A DNA stretch of 22,013 bases from Nitrospirota bacterium (GCA_004296865.1 SCVQ01000219.1:1-22013), one strand, 5' to 3'. Shown: positions 13,922-20,991, counted from the first letter of the stretch. Made by a program: numbers and translations. Notes: generated by a model from the sequence alone, not told the origin.

Positions 13922-14892
13922 GGGCTTGCATTGCGGGCACCGGCTCCTATGTGCCGGAGCGGGTCCTGACCAATGCGGACCTGGAGCGGATGGTGGCGAC
14001 GTCGGATGCCTGGATCGTGGAGCGGACCGGGATTCGGGAGCGGCGGATTGCGGCGCCGGGCGAGGCGGCCTCCGACCTGGGGACGAAAGCTGCCGAACGC
14101 GCGCTGGCGGCGGCGGGCATTACGGCGGCCGATCTGGATCTGATTCTGGTCGCGACCTGCACCGGCGATTCCCCGCTGCCCTCCACCGCCTGCTTGATCC
14201 AACACCGGCTTGGCGCCACGCGCGCGGCCGCCTGCGACCTCTCGGCGGCGTGCTGCGGCTTTGTCTACGCCCTGGGCATCGGCGATGCCTATATCAAGAC
14301 CGGCTCGCGTCACGTGTTGGTGATCGGGACCGAAGTCATGTCGATGTTGACCGACTGGGCGGACCGGAACACCTGCGTGTTGTTCGGCGATGGAGCGGGC
14401 GCGGCGGTGTTGAGTCCCTCCGAGGGAGACCGGGGCATTCTCTCGTCCCATTTGCATGCCGACGGGACGCTCTGGGATCTGATCTGCGTGCCGGGCGGCG
14501 GGTCGCGGGTGCCTCCGACGGAGAAGATGCTGGCCGAGGGTCTGCAGTACATCAAGATGAAAGGGAACGAGACGTTCAAAGTAGCCGTCAAGACCTTGGA
14601 AGAGGCGGCGCGAGAAGCGTTGGCGGCAAACAAGCTGACCGTGGACGATCTGGACCTGTATGTGCCGCACCAGGCCAACATCCGGATCATCAAGGCGGTG
14701 GCGACGCGGCTGGGCCTGCCGATGGAGAAGGTGGTGCTCAATATGGATCGGTACGGCAACACGTCTGCGGCCTCGATCCCGCTGGCCTTGGACGAGGCGG
14801 TCAGGGACGGCCGGGTCAGGGCCGGCAGTCTGATGCTGATGGAAGCGTTCGGGGCCGGCTTGACCTGGGCCTCGGCCGTGGTCCGCTGGTAA
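13918..14892 (+). CDS. fabH: 3-oxoacyl-ACP synthase III (KAS III)
   Basis: FabH condenses acetyl-CoA (or a branched starter) with malonyl-ACP, the first step of type II fatty acid synthesis. The 324 residues carry the thiolase-fold triad: C112 in DLSAACCGFVYAL, H251 in YVPHQANIRII and N281 in RYGNTSAASIP; RTGIRERR and GAGAAVL motifs are also typical. C112 is followed by a second Cys where many homologues have Ala or Ser. ATG 13918 overlaps the plsX stop as ATGA. The same frame stays open through plsX back to 13036, but that part is a shadow of plsX. The 3' flank carries a perfect 17-bp inverted repeat, and fabD has its own promoter. Confidence 0.97.
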   Translation: MRACIAGTGSYVPERVLTNADLERMVATSDAWIVERTGIRERRIAAPGEAASDLGTKAAERALAAAGITAADLDLILVATCTGDSPLPSTACLIQHRLGATRAAACDLSAACCGFVYALGIGDAYIKTGSRHVLVIGTEVMSMLTDWADRNTCVLFGDGAGAAVLSPSEGDRGILSSHLHADGTLWDLICVPGGGSRVPPTEKMLAEGLQYIKMKGNETFKVAVKTLEEAAREALAANKLTVDDLDLYVPHQANIRIIKAVATRLGLPMEKVVLNMDRYGNTSAASIPLALDEAVRDGRVRAGSLMLMEAFGAGLTWASAVVRW

Positions 14893-14906
14893 CACGAAAA
14901 GTTATC

Positions 14907-14990
14907 AGCTGTCAGCTATCAGCTTCCAGTGAGCGGATTATATATGGGGTCAGCTTGAGACTGAACGCTGACGGCTGATAGCTGACAGCT
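14907..14990. repeat. Perfect 17-bp inverted repeat between fabH and fabD
   Basis: AGCTGTCAGCTATCAGC (14907-14923) and GCTGATAGCTGACAGCT (14974-14990) are exact complements with a 50-base loop. In the loop GTCAGC (14949-14954) pairs with GCTGAC (14967-14972). Both arms are followed by the same word AGCTTCCA (14921-14928 and 14988-14995). TTTTT at 14999-15003 follows the right arm by 8 bases. The arms consist of repeats of the words AGCTGTC/AGCTATC. It could end the rpmF-plsX-fabH message. Confidence 0.8.
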
Positions 14991-15007
14991 TCCAAGGATT
15001 TTTCTCG

Positions 15008-15038
15008 TTGACATTGGAAAACAATTCCCTCATATCAT
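15008..15038 (+). promoter_or_regulatory. Promoter for fabD, predicted leaderless transcript
   Basis: TTGACA (15008-15013) is perfect; TATCAT (15033-15038) is the best -10, with a 19-base spacer (CATATC at 15031-15036 gives 17 but is a poorer match). Transcription from TATCAT would start at about 15045-15047, at the ATG of fabD, which has no SD in the C-rich bases before it. Confidence 0.5.
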
Positions 15039-15046
15039 ACCCCCCT

Positions 15047-15997
15047 ATGGGGTCCGGCATTGGGTTGGTTTTCCCCGGCCAAGGGTCTCAATCGGTCGGG
15101 ATGGGGCGGGCGCTGCACGAGGCCTATCCGCTTGTCCGGACGGTGTACGAAGAAGCAGGGGCGATCCTCGGGTACGATGTCGCGGCGCTGTGTTTCGAGG
15201 GGCCTGCCGACCGTCTGAACCTGACCGAATACACGCAACCCGCCTTGCTCACAGCCAGCATTGCGGCTCTCCGGCTTCTCGAACCGCTCGGTCTTCGTCC
15301 CCTCGCCGTGGCCGGGCACAGCCTCGGCGAATATTCGGCGTTGGTGGCGGCAGGGGGCCTGACGTTCGGCGCGGCCGTGTCGCTGGTGCAGAAGCGGGGA
15401 CGGTACATGGCCGAGGCGGTGCCGTCCGGCAGCGGGCTGGTTGCGGCGATTCTCGGGCTCGCTCCCGACGTGGTGCGGGAGGCCTGTCGCGAGGCTTCAA
15501 CGGTCGGTGTGGTGGCTCCGGCGAACTTTAATTGCCCCGGGCAAATCGTGATCGCCGGCGAGAAGGCGGCGGTCGAACGGGCGATCGAGTTGGCAAAAGC
15601 CAAGGGGTGCCGGAAGGCTATTCCGCTCCCCGTCAGCGTGCCGGTCCATACGCCGCTCATGCAGAAGGCGGCGGATCGACTCGCCGGCGATGTGGCCGCG
15701 GTGGCGTGGTCGGATCTGGCGGTGCCGCTGATCAACAATGCCGAGGCCAAGCCCTTGCGGTCGGCGGCGGCCGTGCAGGCGTCGCTGGTGCGGCAGTTAC
15801 CCTCCCCGGTGCGGTGGGAAGAATCGGTCGCCGTCATGCGCGGATTGGGGGTGACGACCTTCATCGAGGTCGGCCCCGGCACCGTCTTGGCGGGGTTGAT
15901 CAAACGGATCGTGCCCGACGCCGCGATCTTGAACGTGCAGGACCCCAAGTCGTTGGAAGCGACGCTGAACGCGTTAAGCGTGAAGCGTGAAGCGTGA
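15047..15997 (+). CDS. fabD: Malonyl-CoA:ACP transacylase
   Basis: FabD loads malonyl groups from CoA onto ACP for chain elongation. From ATG 15047 the product has 316 residues, with GLVFPGQGSQ at the start, the nucleophile S92 in GHSLGEYSAL and H201 in PVHTPLM; both numbers are exactly those of the E. coli enzyme, which argues for this start over TTG 15008 (AAGGA 9 bases before it, 13 extra residues). GPGTVLAGL near the C-terminus is also typical. The last codons are written in a GCGTGAA tandem repeat, so the C-terminal SVKREA is a by-product of that repeat. There is no SD at ATG 15047. It belongs to the fabH-fabD-fabG-acpP-fabF cluster but seems to have its own promoter. Confidence 0.95.
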   Translation: MGSGIGLVFPGQGSQSVGMGRALHEAYPLVRTVYEEAGAILGYDVAALCFEGPADRLNLTEYTQPALLTASIAALRLLEPLGLRPLAVAGHSLGEYSALVAAGGLTFGAAVSLVQKRGRYMAEAVPSGSGLVAAILGLAPDVVREACREASTVGVVAPANFNCPGQIVIAGEKAAVERAIELAKAKGCRKAIPLPVSVPVHTPLMQKAADRLAGDVAAVAWSDLAVPLINNAEAKPLRSAAAVQASLVRQLPSPVRWEESVAVMRGLGVTTFIEVGPGTVLAGLIKRIVPDAAILNVQDPKSLEATLNALSVKREA

Positions 15998-16015
15998 AAC
16001 GAACGACGCTTCACG
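15971..16015 (+). repeat. GCGTGAA tandem repeat and hairpin across the fabD stop
   Basis: GCGTTAA (15971-15977) is followed by three perfect GCGTGAA units (15978-15998). CGTGAAGCGT (15986-15995) pairs perfectly with ACGCTTCACG (16006-16015) over a 10-base loop; the same sequence at 15979-15988 is an alternative left arm. The fabD TGA (15995-15997) lies inside. It resembles the other word-repeat hairpins at gene ends in this window. Confidence 0.75.
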
Positions 16016-16048
16016 AGATACGATTCATATACGACGAGGATTGAGCGC

Positions 16049-16792
16049 ATGTCACTCGAAGGAAAAGTTGCGATTGTCACCGGTGCGGCCCAGGGAATCG
16101 GACGGGCCATCGCGGAGACGCTGGCGCGGGCCGGCGCCGACGTCGTCGTGGCGGATTTGGACCCGGGGCGGTCCCAGGAGGCCGTGGCGGCCATCACCCA
16201 GCTTGGCCGGAAGGCCCTCAACGTCAAGGTCAACGTGGCGGACTGGAACGACGCCAAGGGCATGGTCGATCAGGTCCTCAAGGAATGGGGGAAGATCGAC
16301 ATTCTGGTCAACAATGCCGGGATCACGCGGGACGGGCTGTTGCTCCGGATGAAGGAAGAGGACTGGAACCTGGTGTTGCAGGTCAATCTCAACGGCACGT
16401 TCCACTGCACGAAGGCGGCGCTGCAGCCGATGACCAAGCAGCGCTCCGGCCGGATCGTCAATATCGCCTCGATTGTGGGGGCGATGGGCAATGCGGGACA
16501 GGCCAACTACGCCGCCTCCAAGGCGGCCGTGATCGGATTTACGAAGAGCGTGGCCCGGGAATATGCGAGCCGGATGGTGACGGTGAACGCCGTGGCGCCG
16601 GGCTTCATCGACACCGCCATGACCCAGGGGCTGTCGGCGGAGGTGAAGGAGACGTTGCAGAAGCAGATTCCGCTGGGCCGGCTGGGCCGGCCGGCGGACA
16701 TCGCCGAGGCGGTCCGTTTCCTGGCGTCGGACGAGGCGGGGTATATCACCGGGCAGGTGCTGCACGTCAACGGCGGGATGTTGATGGCATGA
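16049..16792 (+). CDS. fabG: 3-oxoacyl-ACP reductase
   Basis: FabG reduces 3-oxoacyl-ACP to (R)-3-hydroxyacyl-ACP with NADPH, in the FAS II elongation cycle. The 247 residues form a classical short-chain dehydrogenase: cofactor motif TGAAQGIGRAIA (about 11-22), NNAG near 86-89, catalytic S141, Y154 and K158 (NYAASK), and the C-terminal GYITGQVLHVNGGMLM typical of FabG. ATG 16049 is preceded by GAGGA at about 9 bases. It lies 51 bases after fabD, with the repeat hairpin in between, and 110 bases before acpP. Among many SDR paralogues, the position in the fab cluster makes FabG the best call. Confidence 0.96.
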   Translation: MSLEGKVAIVTGAAQGIGRAIAETLARAGADVVVADLDPGRSQEAVAAITQLGRKALNVKVNVADWNDAKGMVDQVLKEWGKIDILVNNAGITRDGLLLRMKEEDWNLVLQVNLNGTFHCTKAALQPMTKQRSGRIVNIASIVGAMGNAGQANYAASKAAVIGFTKSVAREYASRMVTVNAVAPGFIDTAMTQGLSAEVKETLQKQIPLGRLGRPADIAEAVRFLASDEAGYITGQVLHVNGGMLMA

Positions 16793-16839
16793 CGACGGCG
16801 CCGCCCCAGACTTGGTGTTGAATACGTAGCGATCGGGAG

Positions 16840-16902
16840 GCCGGCTTTCCGGCGGCTTTCCGGCGTAAGCGTTTTGAGGAAGAGAACAGAAGGAGGTCGA
16901 GC
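16840..16902 (+). repeat. 11-base tandem repeat and strong SD before acpP
   Basis: GGCTTTCCGGC occurs twice in perfect tandem (16843-16853 and 16854-16864). GCCGG (16840-16844) pairs with CCGGC (16849-16853, or with 16860-16864). TTTT follows at 16872-16875. The acpP SD, AAGGAGGT (16890-16897), is almost fully complementary to the 16S 3' end. The hairpin may act as a partial terminator or mRNA-end stabiliser between fabG and acpP. Confidence 0.55.
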
Positions 16903-17157
16903 ATGGGTGAGGAGGTTAAAAAACCGATGGCGGTAGAGGATCGGATCAAGAAAATCATCGCCGAGCAGCTCGGGGTGGAAGAGGATGAAGTGGTCACGGA
17001 GGCCTCGTTTGTCGATGATCTGGGGGCGGACTCCCTCGATACCGTCGAGCTCGTGATGGCGTTCGAAGAAGAATTCGACATTGAAATCCCCGATGAGGAT
17101 GCGGAGAAGATCCTCACGGTGGGGCGCGCCATCGAGTACATCAAGGAGAAAATGTAG
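16903..17157 (+). CDS. acpP: Acyl carrier protein
   Basis: ACP carries the growing acyl chain on a 4'-phosphopantetheine arm. The very acidic 84-residue product contains [16 protein letters not shown], with the modified serine at S44, and the usual end IEYIKEKM. Starting at ATG 16903 it has eight residues (MGEEVKKP) before the normal ACP start [14 protein letters not shown] 16927 would give a standard 76-residue ACP and has its own AGGAGG (16910-16915) 11 bases upstream. ATG 16903 has AAGGAGG at about 6 bases and is preferred, but both may be used. It is followed by fabF after 18 bases, the classic acpP-fabF pair. Confidence 0.97.
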   Translation: MGEEVKKPMAVEDRIKKIIAEQLGVEEDEVVTEASFVDDLGADSLDTVELVMAFEEEFDIEIPDEDAEKILTVGRAIEYIKEKM

Positions 17158-17175
17158 CCCGGCGAGCGGCTGACG

Positions 17176-18426
17176 ATGGGCGAGCATCTGACAAGACGGG
17201 TGGTGGTGACCGGGCTGGGGCTGATCACGCCCCTGGGAACCGGTGTCGAAAAAACCTGGCAGGCTCTCTGCGCGGCGACCTCCGGCATCGCCCGCATCAC
17301 CCGGTTCGATCCTGCCGACTTCCCCGTCCAGATCGCAGGGGAGGTCAAGGACTTCGATCCCGCCGACTTCATCGAGAAAAAAGAAATCAAAAAGATGGAT
17401 ACGTTCATCCACTATGCCGTTGGCGCCAGCCAACTGGCGGTGGATGATGCGGCCTTGAAAGTGACCGCCGAGAATGCCGAGCGGGTCGGGGTCTACATCG
17501 GCGCCGGCATCGGCGGGCTGCCCGCGATCGAACATTATCACAAGGTGTTGTTGGAGAAGGGGCCCGATCGGATCTCGCCCTTCTTCATCCCCATGGTCAT
17601 CATCAACCTGGCGTCGGGGCAGGTGGCCATCCGGCTGGGAGCGAAGGGCCCCAACTCCTGCGCGGTCACGGCCTGCGCGACCGGCAATCACTGCATCGGC
17701 GATGCCTTTCGCATCATCCAGCGGGGCGAGGCGGATGCGATGCTGGCCGGGGGAACGGAATCGACGATCACGCCGCTGGCAGTGGCCGGCTTTGCGTCTG
17801 CGCGGGCACTGTCCCGCCGCAACGAGGACCCCACCCGCGCCAGCCGGCCGTTTGACAAGGACCGGGACGGCTTCGTGATCGGGGAAGGGGCGGGCGTGCT
17901 GGTACTGGAAGAATTGGAAACAGCCCGCCGCCGCGGGGCGCGGATCTATGCGGAAGTCGTCGGCTACGCCATGAACGCCGACGCCTATCACATCACCGCG
18001 CCGCCCGATGACGGCGAGGGGGCGGTCCGGTGCATGGAACTGGCGATCAAGGACGCCGGCATTGCCAAGGACGCGGTTGGCTATATCAATGCCCACGGCA
18101 CCTCCACCTTCGCCGACAAGATCGAGACTCAGGCCATCAAGCGCGTATTCGGCGACCGCGCCTACCGCATTCCGGTCAGTTCGACCAAGTCCATGACCGG
18201 ACACCTCCTCGGGGCGGCCGGCGGGATCGAAGCGGTCTTCAGCATCCTGGCGATCCACCGCGGGGTGGTGCCGCCGACCATGAATTTGGAACAGCCCGAT
18301 CCCGAGTGCGACCTCGACTACGTGCCGGGCAAGGCGCGCGAGGCGGCGGTGAATGTCGCGCTGTCGAACTCCTTCGGGTTCGGCGGGGTGAACGCCTGTG
18401 TGTTGTTCAAGCGGCTGGATTCCTGA
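17176..18426 (+). CDS. fabF: 3-oxoacyl-ACP synthase II (KAS II)
   Basis: FabF condenses acyl-ACP with malonyl-ACP in each later elongation round. The 416 residues match the family. Catalytic triad: C167 in [10 protein letters not shown]307 in NAHGTST and H343 in [12 protein letters not shown], with K338 nearby (STKSMTGH). [13 protein letters not shown] at the N-terminus and [14 protein letters not shown] at the C-terminus are typical. ATG 17176 has no strong SD, so translation may follow from acpP, 18 bases upstream. The stop is followed immediately by a strong GC-rich hairpin and rnc. Confidence 0.97.
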   Translation: MGEHLTRRVVVTGLGLITPLGTGVEKTWQALCAATSGIARITRFDPADFPVQIAGEVKDFDPADFIEKKEIKKMDTFIHYAVGASQLAVDDAALKVTAENAERVGVYIGAGIGGLPAIEHYHKVLLEKGPDRISPFFIPMVIINLASGQVAIRLGAKGPNSCAVTACATGNHCIGDAFRIIQRGEADAMLAGGTESTITPLAVAGFASARALSRRNEDPTRASRPFDKDRDGFVIGEGAGVLVLEELETARRRGARIYAEVVGYAMNADAYHITAPPDDGEGAVRCMELAIKDAGIAKDAVGYINAHGTSTFADKIETQAIKRVFGDRAYRIPVSSTKSMTGHLLGAAGGIEAVFSILAIHRGVVPPTMNLEQPDPECDLDYVPGKAREAAVNVALSNSFGFGGVNACVLFKRLDS

Positions 18427-18427
18427 A

Positions 18428-18460
18428 CGTCCGCGGCGCGACGACTGCGCGCGGCGGACG
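18428..18460 (+). promoter_or_regulatory. 12-bp GC-rich stem-loop just before rnc
   Basis: CGTCCGC (18428-18434) pairs with GCGGACG (18454-18460); then, after one G-G mismatch (18435/18453), GCGCG (18436-18440) pairs with CGCGC (18448-18452); the loop is 7 bases (18441-18447). It starts one base after the fabF stop and ends 13 bases before the rnc ATG. It is a plausible RNase III substrate in the message for RNase III itself, and no T-run follows, so it is unlikely to be a terminator. Confidence 0.65.
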
Positions 18461-18473
18461 CGACGGTGGCACG

Positions 18474-19190
18474 ATGGCGCGTTCTTTCACCGACGAAGCG
18501 CAACAGCGGATCGGCTACGTGTTCCGCCAGCCTCGACTCCTCGACGAAGCGCTTACCCACACATCCCATATCAATGAGGCCAAGGGGCCGGACAAGGCGG
18601 CGCGCGGTCAGGACAACGAGCGGCTCGAGTTCTTGGGCGACGCGGTCCTCTCGCTGATCGTCAGCGAGCACGTGGCGCGAGTTTGCCCGAGCTTTACCGA
18701 AGGGGAACTCTCGAAGCTGAAAGCCGGACTGGTGAGCGAAGTCTCGCTGGCCAAGGCCGCCAGGGGATTGGAACTGGGGGCCCTGCTGCGGCTGGGGCGG
18801 GGGGAAGAGTTGACCAGGGGGCGCGAGAAAAGCTCGCTGCTGGCCAATGCGCTGGAGGCCCTCATTGCAGCCATCTACCTGGATGGAGGCCTGGAGCCGG
18901 CGCGGGACTTCACGCTCCGGGTCTTTGCCCAAGACCTCGAAAAGATCCAGGAGGGTCGCGGGGAGGCGGCCGGCGACGACAAGACGCGGCTTCAGGAATG
19001 GTGCCAGAAGCGGTTCGACGTATTGCCCCAGTATGTGACGGTGCGGGAGTCCGGGCCGGACCACCACAAGACCTTCGAGGTGCAGGTGGCGATCCGGGGT
19101 GAGGTGCTTGGAACGGGGGTCGGGCGGACGAAAAAAGAGGCGGAACAGATGGCCGCCAAACAGGCGCTCCAACAGGTGAGCCAAGCGTGA
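18474..19190 (+). CDS. rnc: Ribonuclease III
   Basis: RNase III cleaves double-stranded RNA in rRNA processing and mRNA control. The 238-residue product has the signature NERLEFLGDAVLSLIVSEHV (48-67, with E52 and D56), the second metal-binding glutamate E128 in LEALIAAIYLDGG (the 72-residue D56-E128 distance equals that of D45-E117 in E. coli), and a C-terminal dsRNA-binding domain (about 165-235: TRLQEWCQKRF, FEVQVAIRGEVLGTGVGRTKKEAEQMAAKQAL). ATG 18474 gives a family-like start after a modest GGTGG; the frame is open upstream through fabF as shadow. The gene closes the fab cluster, a widespread arrangement, and may be controlled by the preceding stem-loop. Confidence 0.97.
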   Translation: MARSFTDEAQQRIGYVFRQPRLLDEALTHTSHINEAKGPDKAARGQDNERLEFLGDAVLSLIVSEHVARVCPSFTEGELSKLKAGLVSEVSLAKAARGLELGALLRLGRGEELTRGREKSSLLANALEALIAAIYLDGGLEPARDFTLRVFAQDLEKIQEGRGEAAGDDKTRLQEWCQKRFDVLPQYVTVRESGPDHHKTFEVQVAIRGEVLGTGVGRTKKEAEQMAAKQALQQVSQA

Positions 19191-19219
19191 TCGGGACGGT
19201 ATAACGGTAGGAGGACGTG

Positions 19220-19846
19220 ATGCGGAGACAAGCTGAGCGAATGGGTGCGGCACTAGCGATCGGCGTGCTGGCGGTGACCGCCATAGTGGGGATGGTGGGG
19301 ATGTCGGGGACGGCCGTGGCCGCGGACAAGGCAGAGCCCCAGGCCGCGCCGGCCGTGGGCAAGAAGGAGCCCCGGGCGATCGTCAAAACCAAGTACGGCG
19401 AAATGGAGATCAAGTTCTTTGCCGATCTTGCGCCCAAGCACATGGAGAACTTCGTCAAGCTGGCCAAGTCGGGTTTTTACAACGGCACGATCTTTCACCG
19501 CGTGATTCCGGGCTTCATGATCCAGGGCGGTGATCCCAACACCAAGGACTATGTGAAGAAGGAGCTGTATGGGACCGGCGGGCCCGGCTACACCATCAAG
19601 GCCGAGTTCAACGAAACCCCGCATAAGCGGGGCATCGTGTCGATGGCCCGCTCGACGGACCCGGACAGCGCGGGCTCACAGTTCTTCATCGTCGTGGAGG
19701 ACTCGCTCTTCCTGGACCGCAAGTACACCGCGTTCGGGCAAGTGGTGCGGGGGATCGGCGTGGCGGATAAAATCGTCACCCTGCCGAGAGACGCAAAGGA
19801 CAACCCCACGGAACGCGTCGAAATGACCGTGACGATCGTCGAGTAG
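19220..19846 (+). CDS. Secreted peptidyl-prolyl cis-trans isomerase, cyclophilin type
   Basis: Cyclophilins speed cis-trans isomerisation of Xaa-Pro bonds during folding. Residues 1-34 form a Sec signal peptide (MRRQAER, long hydrophobic core, cleavage near AVA-AD), so the 208-residue product should act in the periplasm. The mature domain shows KTKYGEMEIKFFADLAPKHMENFVKLAKSGFYNG, then IFHRVIPGFMIQGGDP with the catalytic Arg, KAEFNETPHKRGIVSMAR, SAGSQFFI and YTAFGQVVRG: the short bacterial PpiA-like form. ATG 19220 is chosen over GTG 19217 because AGGAGG (19209-19214) then stands at 5 bases. It follows rnc after 29 bases and may be on the same message. Confidence 0.95.
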   Translation: MRRQAERMGAALAIGVLAVTAIVGMVGMSGTAVAADKAEPQAAPAVGKKEPRAIVKTKYGEMEIKFFADLAPKHMENFVKLAKSGFYNGTIFHRVIPGFMIQGGDPNTKDYVKKELYGTGGPGYTIKAEFNETPHKRGIVSMARSTDPDSAGSQFFIVVEDSLFLDRKYTAFGQVVRGIGVADKIVTLPRDAKDNPTERVEMTVTIVE

Positions 19847-19915
19847 CGCGAGTAGCGATTGCGAAGCGGTTCTGTGAGCGCGTTTCCGGGTGAAGGGTCC
19901 GGCCGGGCGTTTGTT

Positions 19916-19934
19916 CCCTTCGAAGGGGGAGGGG
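19916..19934 (+). promoter_or_regulatory. Palindrome CCCTTCGAAGGG overlapping the lipoprotein SD
   Basis: A perfect 12-base palindrome (19916-19927) runs directly into the G-rich SD (GGGAGG, about 19927-19932). A small hairpin would involve the G-run and could limit access to the ribosome site. A separate 8-base direct repeat, GAGTAGCG (19841-19848 and 19850-19857), straddles the isomerase stop. Confidence 0.4.
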
Positions 19935-19936
19935 GT

Positions 19937-20200
19937 ATGTGGAGAACAGGGGTGCTGAGCCTGTGCTTGGCGGGGCTTTTGAGCGGGTGCGTGCACCAGG
20001 AAGCCTACGACAAAATCGTGGCGCGGAACGGGCGTCCCACCGAGCTGACGCAGGACGAGAAGACTGTCACGGCCACCTGGGGCGAAGGACCCGACAAGAA
20101 CTGGGTCACGTTCGATAAGCACACGCAGCGCATCGTCGCCAGCAGCGAAAACAACAAGTTCCTGTGCCGGTACCTCGGCTTCTGCGAGTTCACCAGGTAG
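19937..20200 (+). CDS. Small putative lipoprotein, 87 aa
   Basis: The product has a clear lipoprotein signal: MWRTGVLSLCLAGLLSGC, with lipobox LLSGC and the acylated Cys at position 18. The mature part (about 70 residues) is polar and soluble, with KIVARNGRPTELTQDEKTVTATWGEG, a strand-rich middle (NWVTFDKHTQRIVASS) and a pair of Cys in the end (FLCRYLGFCEF) that could form a disulfide. I recognise no family; the general shape resembles small SmpA/OmlA-like envelope lipoproteins, but that is weak. ATG 19937 is chosen over the in-frame upstream start at 19859 because the lipobox must be near the N-terminus and GGGAGG lies 4 bases before it. It converges on the minus-strand gene at 20228. Confidence 0.75.
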   Translation: MWRTGVLSLCLAGLLSGCVHQEAYDKIVARNGRPTELTQDEKTVTATWGEGPDKNWVTFDKHTQRIVASSENNKFLCRYLGFCEFTR

Positions 20201-20227
20201 GCCGTCGAACAAGTCGGACGCGTCGCG

Positions 20228-20953
20228 TCAGTGCCGGCAGGTGTGGTCGTGGGTGTGCTGGTGGCCGGCATGCAGGTGGCCGGGAGGCTCTGCAGGGCCC
20301 GGTGCGAACTGACCGGGCAGCACGATCCGTCCCCCTTCAAAGTGCTTGGAGAGCTGTTCGGCAACTTCCGGGTGATAGGCGCGGATGTAGCCGATCAAGC
20401 CGGTCAGGAATCGTTGCGACTGCAAACCCTGGCCTGAAAACTCGGTGACGAACGCAAGCGCCCGATCGAGGGCTTCGGTCGCGGTGGACGCATCGAGCGC
20501 CTGTTGCGGCTGTTGCTTGGCGAAGGTCTCGTACTCCTTCTTCATGTGCTCTGCAAAAACCGGCAGGGGGGCGGCCGGGATGTGCAGCGGACTGAGGGTG
20601 CGCCGGAGCGCCTGGATGGCCGCGATCACCTCGGCATCCTGTCCGTCCCGACGTCCCTGAAAGTAGCTGAACGCGATCCCCTCGATCAGGTTGAACAGCG
20701 CGGCCGCCTTGTCTCCCCCCCACGCGACCAATTCCCGGTAGAACTCGCGGCGTGCGAGGGCGAAGCGTTCGCCGGCCCGTTTCTGCTGGTAGGCGCTGTT
20801 GGCGTCCAGGTAGACGCAGTCGGAGGGGCAGGCGATGCGGAGCACGCGGTGCTCGCCGCAGCACTGGCTGCAGATGACGCCGCCCGTCTCCCCGCCGAGC
20901 GCCGGGCAGGGGCGCTTGCCTTTCCGCTCATGACAATAGACGCATGTGCTCAT
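20228..20953 (-). CDS. Cys-rich N-terminus / His-rich C-terminus hypothetical protein, 241 aa
   Basis: Function unknown. The N-terminal 50 residues form a treble-clef-like cysteine cluster: C4, C7, C16, C28, C31, C32, C42 and C46 in MSTCVYCHERKGKRPCP, ICSQCCGEHR and IACPSDCVYL, a pattern I associate with uncharacterised bacterial zinc-cluster proteins. The middle (about 55-210) is alpha-helical without membrane segments. The last 16 residues, HLHAGHQHTHDHTCRH, hold seven His and one Cys and look like a metal-binding tail (Ni, Zn, Co or Cu). No signal peptide, so cytosolic. ATG 20953 has only a weak, distant AAGGA; the gene follows the NHL-protein gene by 38 bases and is probably co-transcribed with it. 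A metal store, sensor or chaperone is conceivable, but unproven. Confidence 0.75.
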   Translation of the reverse strand: MSTCVYCHERKGKRPCPALGGETGGVICSQCCGEHRVLRIACPSDCVYLDANSAYQQKRAGERFALARREFYRELVAWGGDKAAALFNLIEGIAFSYFQGRRDGQDAEVIAAIQALRRTLSPLHIPAAPLPVFAEHMKKEYETFAKQQPQQALDASTATEALDRALAFVTEFSGQGLQSQRFLTGLIGYIRAYHPEVAEQLSKHFEGGRIVLPGQFAPGPAEPPGHLHAGHQHTHDHTCRH

Positions 20954-20991
20954 AGCCGTGCGATGGCATCCTTTCTGCCGCGACTCCGGTC

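Noticed and set aside
16507..18258. A 583-codon open frame on the minus strand opposite fabG, acpP and fabF
   Set aside because: It runs antisense to three clearly conserved genes; GC-rich codon bias opens such frames. Its translation is Arg/Asp/Gly/His-rich with no recognisable domain.
20231..20437. Repetitive GTG/GTGGCC words near the end of the Cys/His-rich gene
   Set aside because: They simply encode the His-rich tail on the minus strand; not a separate repeat element.
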